64,000 nucleotides of DNA from Panagrolaimus kolymaensis. Taxonomy: Eukaryota > Nematoda > Chromadorea > Rhabditida > Panagrolaimidae. Location of the stretch: positions 3,224,001 through 3,288,000 of the forward strand of contig JAJQJQ010000015.1 of NCBI GenBank assembly GCA_028622995.1. The letters run 5' to 3'. This document shows positions 58,501 to 64,000 of this stretch, in pieces. Every line of letters begins with the position of its first letter. Positions within the stretch are counted from its first letter, which is position 1. Made by a program: the position numbers and the translations under genes. Under the pieces are notes generated by a model. That model was not told the origin of the DNA, made no database searches, and saw only the letters and a program-made list of their open reading frames with translations.

Positions 58501-61500
58501 TAATCATAGCGAGAACTTCTTCTTTTGATGGTAAACGAAAATCTTTTTTAAGAACCCAGAATTCACCAGCTTTAAGGTTTTTAACAAAAGAACATTTTTC
58601 AAGTATTTCAAGTACAGATGCTTCATCATAATGTGGAAATGCAGCCTTGATATCATCCCTTTTGAGTCTTCGTAATTTTTCTTTTAAAGCCCAAAATAAG
58701 CGATAAATAAAAGCAAGAAGAAAATCTCGAACAAATACGGAAGCTTTTTTAGAAATTGGATTTGGAACTTCTTGAAGAGGGCATTCTTGTCCAACCACAA
58801 AAGGAATGGGACATTTTCGGAGTATCAAGCTAAAAAATTATATGTTCAGAAATATTCATGAAATCAAAAACAAAAGATACCTGTTTCCACTTTTAATCAA
58901 CAAATAATCTGTAGTTTTAGGTGTGTGTTGAAAGATTGGAGCACGGAACATATTATTTTCAATTGCTTGAAGATGTTGTCCAGGATGAAGATTACCCAAA
59001 AATGGAAAAGTATGAGTATAAGCAGTTTCACCAAATTCCAATTCCAAATCCATCTCCATGTCTTCCTAAAACAGCAAGATTTAATAAAGCTCCACAAAAT
59101 GGTAAAAGCTTACCATTCTATAATAATTTCGGATTTTGCTTGCCATTCCTGATTGATTGAGTAGTGGCGGATGTTCTTCACTGTATTCCAAAAGTAAGAG
59201 AGTTCCATCTTTTGCAGATAAATCAGAAATAACACGAACAGGAAAAACTTCAAGACCAGCTTCAGAAATTTTTTTCTTTTCACGAATTTCTGCCATTTCA
59301 ATCATATGCTGTTTGAGACTTTGAATATCAGTAAAACCACACGTATCAATAGGCATTGAAAGAAGGAAACGCTTTTGCATAGGCATACGATGAAAATGTC
59401 GTAATCTTGTTGGACCCAAACATGTTGGAAAAAATGCACGATGAATGTTTTGAGCAGGAATCGAATGTTGGATAACGGAACCACCAGAAAATACAATATT
59501 TTGTTTGGTTGTTTTGGGCGCATAGTAATCGTCGTTTGATAGATTAAAAGGATCACGGTCAGCTATTTGTGCCATCGTATTTTCCAATTGCTCTTGTTCT
59601 TCTTGCTTTCGTCGCTGTTGAACTTGACCAAGAATGAGTTTTGATTTCTTTGTAAAGTGATAATCATTTCTATCAAACGAACGAGAATCTTCACTGCCAT
59701 CGATCTCATCTAGTGGAATATCATCAGGAAATCCAAAAATTTTAGGATCATCTTCAAAATCAAAAGTAACGACTTTAGGCTCCGGCGGCTTTGTAAGTTC
59801 TGTTGGATCCCAAATGATATCATCCTCCCAAGTAGTGTGTTCCAGCTCATAATTTTCTACAGGAAACATTGAATGATGAGCATCGATACCACTGTTGCCT
59901 TTTTCTAAAATTGTTTTATTTTACTAAAGAATAAAAAGCAAGAAAATTACAAACCTTCATCGTTGATTGCTTCGGCTTTAAACCAATCTTTGGGTGGATA
60001 TTTCTGGTACAGTTTTACAAAACTATGATAAGTTCGAGCATTTTTCATTGGAATAAACCCTGAATAAGGCAACTTTCCAGTTGAGTAATCATTCAAAAAC
60101 TACAAACATATTTTTAGGTATAAATATTTAAAAGTGCAAACTAACGGATTCACGAGCTGCTTCAATATCAAAGAAAATATCATCTTCCCATCGAGCCAAG
60201 GTTACAGGTAAAAATGAACTATCAGGTAAATTTTCTCCAGGTTGATATGGGTCTTCATCATCTGATGCAGCAGTGAATGAGCTTCTATTATGAGTTTTGT
60301 TCTTCAGTTTTTTTAAACCATAATCAAAATCTTTTGGATTAGAAGGAACATTCATACGATCATACCAAATTTGCGATGGTCCAAATCTCCAAGCAGGTGG
60401 TTTACCTTTATCATCAATTTGAGTGCTAACAAGTTTCATCTGAAATGTGATGATGAAGTACGGGTATATTAAAATAGTTGATACAAACTTACAGTAGCTT
60501 CGTCATATAAATTTTGTGGAGGTGGCGGCGGTAAGAGCTTTGGTTCAAATGGCTTTCCAACACCATTTCTGAGATCTTCTTGAATTTTAGCATGTATTTC
60601 TTCTGAGTTATGAACATATGGTTTTGAAGAATAATGATCAGCTTGGCGAATAGAAGAAGCACCAAGAAGACGAGAAAAACGAAGAATTTTGTTTGGATGA
60701 AAATCAGGATAAATATTCCTAAAAAGTTTATATTTTATTTTGAACAGAACTTAAGATACATATAAATTTTTTCCATACAATAAAAATAAAATTGAACTTA
60801 TGGTTTAACTATGGCGAAACTTTTGTTCTCCTGTATTTTCTAATTTCCATGCTTTTGTTAAACTCAAATAAAGTGTCTTAAAAGAATATCTAAGATAATG
60901 TCTTCAATTTCGGTATTAATAATACCGGCAAAAGGTGCATCATCAAGTAAGGATGGTGAAATAAAATTATATTCCTTTTCATCCTTATTTTTATCACCCA
61001 ATATAAGCTCTACTATATCATCACTAAGTTTGTATCATTCTCGTATTCATATTCATCTTCTGAAATACAAAAATTTATCTTTTAAATTATGCCAAATCGT
61101 CGATGATTACGGTCTGGTTTCGTTTGTTCCATTGAATGTGAAATCTACGGGAAAAATTGTGAAACTTTTAAAGTTAGCTGATACTGCCAATGGTTTCGAA
61201 TTAACTGAAGCAAAGGATTTGCGTTGTGTTATTGTTAATCAATAGTTTATTTTACATTGTTATGTTAAATGTGAATAATAAATCTTTTTTTTTTAAATTG
61301 TGATTTACTTGTTAGTTTAAATCGCTTGTTCGCCGAAGTAAAAGTGGTGAGGTTTAGGTTTAAATCAGATCTTCAATAAATCAAACGCTTCACGTAATTG
61401 ATTATCTCAACAAAAAAAAACAAGAAACGATTGCATGCAACTAGAAGGTATTAAAAAATGGAATTAGATGAAACTTAAAGCTGCTAGTAGCGCGCTTAAC

Positions 61501-61708
61501 TAACTACCAGATTACACAAAAAAAGCAAATTCAAAAAGCTCAACATGTTAAAGTAAATTTACCTTATATCAATATTTTCAATTTCTTGATTCGCTAAACC
61601 AGCCAAAGGAGCATCATCACGTAACGATGGCGGAACAAGCACAGATTCTGACATGATTTCATCTTCATCGACGTTTTCCATTTTATTTATTAATCCAAAA
61701 GCATTCAT
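55504..61708 (-). CDS. taf-1: TAF1, TFIID subunit 1
   Basis: A minus-strand gene of about twelve exons. Exon 1 (61708-61562) starts MNAFGLINKMENVDEDE next to an acceptor-like TTTTTAG, a possible trans-splice site, and contains DDAPLAGLANQE; the next exon has IYPDFHPNKILRFSRL, both conserved near TAF1 N-termini. The central DUF3591 region is unmistakable: LRHFHRMPMQKRFLLSMP, then PLLNQSGMASKIRNYY and CPIPFVVGQECPL. Then come a Cys-rich zinc knuckle (about 57220-57130), basic region, and two bromodomains (DYNKSIKNPMTLQRI with NCNAYFG; YYDIVINPMHFGMIL with NSETYNG). The acidic tail ends DDDFEVL. TAF1 is the scaffold of TFIID that binds TBP and acetylated histones at promoters. No disruption is seen. 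In bromodomain 2 the acetyl-lysine-binding Asn appears as NSETYNG. Confidence 0.92.
60890..61010 (-). pseudogene. Second copy of the TAF1 N-terminal APLAG exon
   Basis: Within TAF1 intron 1 the minus strand reads DEKEYNFISPSLLDDAPFAG then IINTEIEDI, clearly related to exon 1 (DEDEIMSESVLVPPSL, RDDAPLAGLANQEIENI). It lacks an obvious in-frame donor: the frame runs on to ILLRHFI and a stop. It is therefore a duplicated exon fragment, or less likely an alternative exon, diverged at about half of its residues. Confidence 0.6.
61060..61245 (+). pseudogene. GPN2-like GTPase C-terminal fragment inside TAF1 intron 1
   Basis: A plus-strand frame reads LCQIVDDYGLVSFVPLNV, then LLKLADTANGFELTEA and a stop after RCVIVNQ. 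The DDYGLVSF-PLN and DxANG pattern matches the C-terminus of GPN-loop GTPase 2, a factor in RNA polymerase II assembly. The G1-G4 GTPase motifs and GPN loop are absent from the window, and the upstream part of the frame is antisense to the TAF1-exon copy. It is a fragment brought in by rearrangement. Confidence 0.65.
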
Positions 61709-62197
61709 ATCTAAAAAAACCAAAAGTTATATTTGTTACTGAAGATATTAAAGTAAAAAGAGGCAACACGCACGATTCAATTTAAAAAATGTCATAGTTT
61801 GCTTTCATTGCTAAAAAAATTAATGTAAACAATGTAACTGATTTTTTTCTTCTGGCTTTGCCTTCAATCTTTGTTTGATACTTCAAATATTTTTTTTTCT
61901 TTTGTAAAGTTTTACAGTAAAAACAAAAAAGGCGGATGACCCTAACTTGTAAGGGAAGATCGTGTTGAGATACAGCGGTTTTCAATCCTTTCTGATTTTT
62001 GTTTTGTTGAGTGAAGTTGTTTAGTAGCAAAATTTGGCAATTATGCGTTTAGTTTTTGTGTATGCACCAGCATTAACTCATGTTTCTTTTTATAAATAAA
62101 TTTTATGATATAAACTCTGGTAAAATAAAAATAAAAATAAAAAATACATTTAATTTTTCAAAGTAAGTAAAGACAATCCAATCCATATTCTCTTGAT
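61709..62197. other. Spacer upstream of TAF1
   Basis: No supported exon; the minus frame at 61782-62030 has no recognised domain. This region should contain the TAF1 promoter and the 3' UTR of the next gene. Confidence 0.45.
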
Positions 62198-63872
62198 TTA
62201 AGATGAATCTGGTAATGGTTCAATGGAAAAATGATTTGGAACAATAATATTTTGAAGTTCAGGAATATGGCTTGGATTAGGAAGAAAATCAAATATATGA
62301 TCAACTTTTTCTATGGCCTCTGTATCACGTTCACTTATATGTTTTTGTTTTTCCAAATGTTTTTCATGAACATTATTTGTTCCTGAAGGAGCTGGAATAT
62401 GGTTGCTACTTTTTTGAGGTTGTACTGTTCGAGATGGTCGATGAGACGAAGATGAATCAGAAGTGCTTCGACTGCTATTAAGGCACTTGGGAGGAGGAGG
62501 AGGAGATGGAGGGCGATTTTTAAGATAATGTTCATAAGTTTGGTCATGTTTAATTATTCCAGGATAAATTTGAGTCTAAAAATAATAATAAATTTTATTC
62601 GATAAACGTTAATTTCTCCAAAATTAAAAAATAAAGTTTACATTTCGAATAACTTTAAATTCGCCAATATAATTCCAATAAATATTTTGATAAGGTTGAT
62701 ATGGATGAATAAAGAATTTTATAGTACCAGAAATTCTTACATTTTTTACATTCCCTAAAATTGTTTTATTGTGTTTAAGGAAAAAATAAGGCAAAATAAA
62801 AAGAAAAGAAAAATACCTAATAAATGTTGAAATTCAGATGGAAACATTATTGGTCCCATTTTTTCAACATCAAGTTCAAGAAATTTATCATTTCCTCGCA
62901 ATTTCCAATTAAGAATTAGCCGATCTGGATGATTTAACTGTAAATAGTTAAATTTAGGGTAAAAAATGGTTGATGAAATAGCCAACAAAAAAAAGTTGTT
63001 GTTAAAAATAGCCGTAAATTGACATATTAGTTTTTTAAACCTAATAATAAATTTAAATATGGCCTTTGTTCATACAAAATTTTGGCCTCCAAAAATTCCA
63101 AATACATAACTTACATAAATTTCACCATTTAGAACATTAGCTTTAAAATTACATTTTTCAATGTTAGTAAGAAAATATTTTAGCGATGGAATGCCTTCTC
63201 GAGATTCGCCATAAATCATTTCTCCAACATTTCCAATAAAAACAAGTCCAATAGCAACATCACAAAATTTTTCCCTTAAAAAATTACATAACTTATAATC
63301 TTTAATTCCTCGAAGCCTTCTAAAAATATTTTTTACTTATTATCTTCGCAATGAATAATTCCAAAAGTTTTAGCAGTATCATTAAAAACTATTGCAACAT
63401 AATTAAATTTTTCAATAACCATATATCGAGTTTTAGATTTTTCTGTAATATTTTCATAAAGTTTTTTACAAATTCGAAGATGCTTCCATCGAGTTTCAAT
63501 AATATCTTGAAGATCTTTATCGGGTAATTGCCCCGCATCTTCATCATATTCGCTTGAATCTTCTTCTTCGTCTTCCTTTTCATCGTCTGCTTCATTTTCA
63601 TTTACTATGATTGAATTTTTTTTTTGTTCCTCTTTTTCTTTATTTTCTTCGGCTGAACTTTTGCTTTCTCCTTTTTTTATTACTACTGGGTTGGATTCAT
63701 TTTCATGATCATCAATGGCAACTAAAGCTTCATTAGTTTCAAATTCAATATTTTTTCCTTGAAAATGTAAACTTTCTTCGCTTGAATATAAATTTTGTTC
63801 AGAAATATTTTTCATAGATTCTGAGGATTCATCATCGCCACTTTCTTCACTTGATGATTGATCTAAAATTAA
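62198..63872 (-). CDS. Unrecognised acidic protein, 5' end outside window
   Basis: Five minus-strand exons: 63872 to about 63337, about 63318 to 63112, about 62940 to 62818, about 62754 to 62643, about 62574 to 62198. The N-terminal part is a Glu/Asp/Lys-rich coil (EDEEEDSSEYDEDAG). The middle has a folded-looking region (TRYMVIEKFNYVAIVFNDT, then FGIIHCEDN, CDVAIGLVFIGNVGEMIYG) and a second one (RLILNWKLRGNDKFLELD, KFFIHPYQPYQNIYWNY). The C-terminus is Pro/Ser-rich (RPPSPPPPPKC). The first visible exon begins at an acceptor (ATTTTAG), so at least one upstream exon is needed; a candidate donor (TAG|GTATTA) lies at about 63962. I do not recognise the family; a nuclear protein is a guess from composition. 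Confidence 0.65.
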
Positions 63873-64000
63873 TCAAATTTCACTCTTTTAACTTTTTAGT
63901 AAGCAAACTCTAGCTTTGGGTAAGTAACAAATAAAAGTGACTTTTGATTATTTGTAATAATACCTAGCGCTTATAATTTTTATATTTTTGAGCAAAAACT

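Noticed and set aside
60898..61060. N-terminal half of the 115-codon plus frame as part of a GPN2 gene
   Set aside because: This part is antisense to the TAF1 APLAG-exon copy; only the C-terminal ~55 codons resemble GPN2.

Overview
The window is eukaryotic nuclear DNA, very AT-rich, with genes split by many short introns (mostly about 45-70 nt) ending in TTTTNAG. The gene content points to a nematode: serpentine (Str-superfamily) chemoreceptors, a BTB protein, C-type lectin remnants, M13 neprilysins, a small SH2-tyrosine kinase of the Fer-like type, a UDP-glucuronosyltransferase and an olfactomedin type II membrane protein. Species cannot be fixed from the sequence; a clade IV (tylenchid-like) nematode is my guess only.

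Layout. 1-4.26 kb: AT-rich and gene-free. 4.27-6.65 kb: multi-pass membrane protein with a GC-AG intron (+). 6.9-8.3 kb: BTB protein (-). 9.05 kb: tRNA-Val(AAC). 10.1-12.8 kb: secreted PAN/TSP1-repeat protein (+). 13.8-15.3 kb: C2H2 protein (+). 16.1-18.4 kb: protein with three CxxC/HxC modules (-). 19.4-20.4 kb: retropepsin fragment and a broken FHA pseudogene beside a copy of the C2H2 gene's upstream region. 21.2-24.7 kb: two tandem chemoreceptors (+), the first with a palindromic TA-flanked MITE in an intron. 24.9-25.8 kb: broken C-type lectin (-). 26.3-27.6 kb: third chemoreceptor (-). 29.8-31.4 kb: olfactomedin protein (+). 31.9-37.3 kb: a neprilysin gene whose splice sites join two complete M13 peptidase units in frame (-). 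38.3-38.8 kb: hAT-type MITE. 39.1-40.1 kb: a small ORF, a DUF167 domain with an in-frame TGA, and a kinase relic.

The main structural event is a direct tandem duplication of 6,997 bp (40205-47201 and 47202-54198). Each unit has a complete SH2-kinase gene, a gene-fragment mosaic (ETFB first exon plus the neprilysin 5' end), an ADP-ribosylglycohydrolase gene broken by a hAT MITE, and most of a UGT gene. Only the right-hand UGT is complete; the left one is cut at the junction and runs into unrelated sequence. The MITE and mosaic are in both units, so they came before the duplication.

Right of this lie a structured RNA gene whose 5' part looks like the Alu domain of SRP RNA (54.85-55.16 kb), TAF1, the largest TFIID subunit (55.5-61.7 kb, -), with a GPN2-like fragment and a second copy of a TAF1 N-terminal exon inside its first intron, and the 3' part of an unrecognised acidic protein gene (62.2-63.9 kb, -). 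There is no operon of related functions. Housekeeping genes (TAF1, tRNA, possible SRP RNA) are mixed with fast-evolving accessory genes and with debris from small transposons and gene-fragment shuffling.
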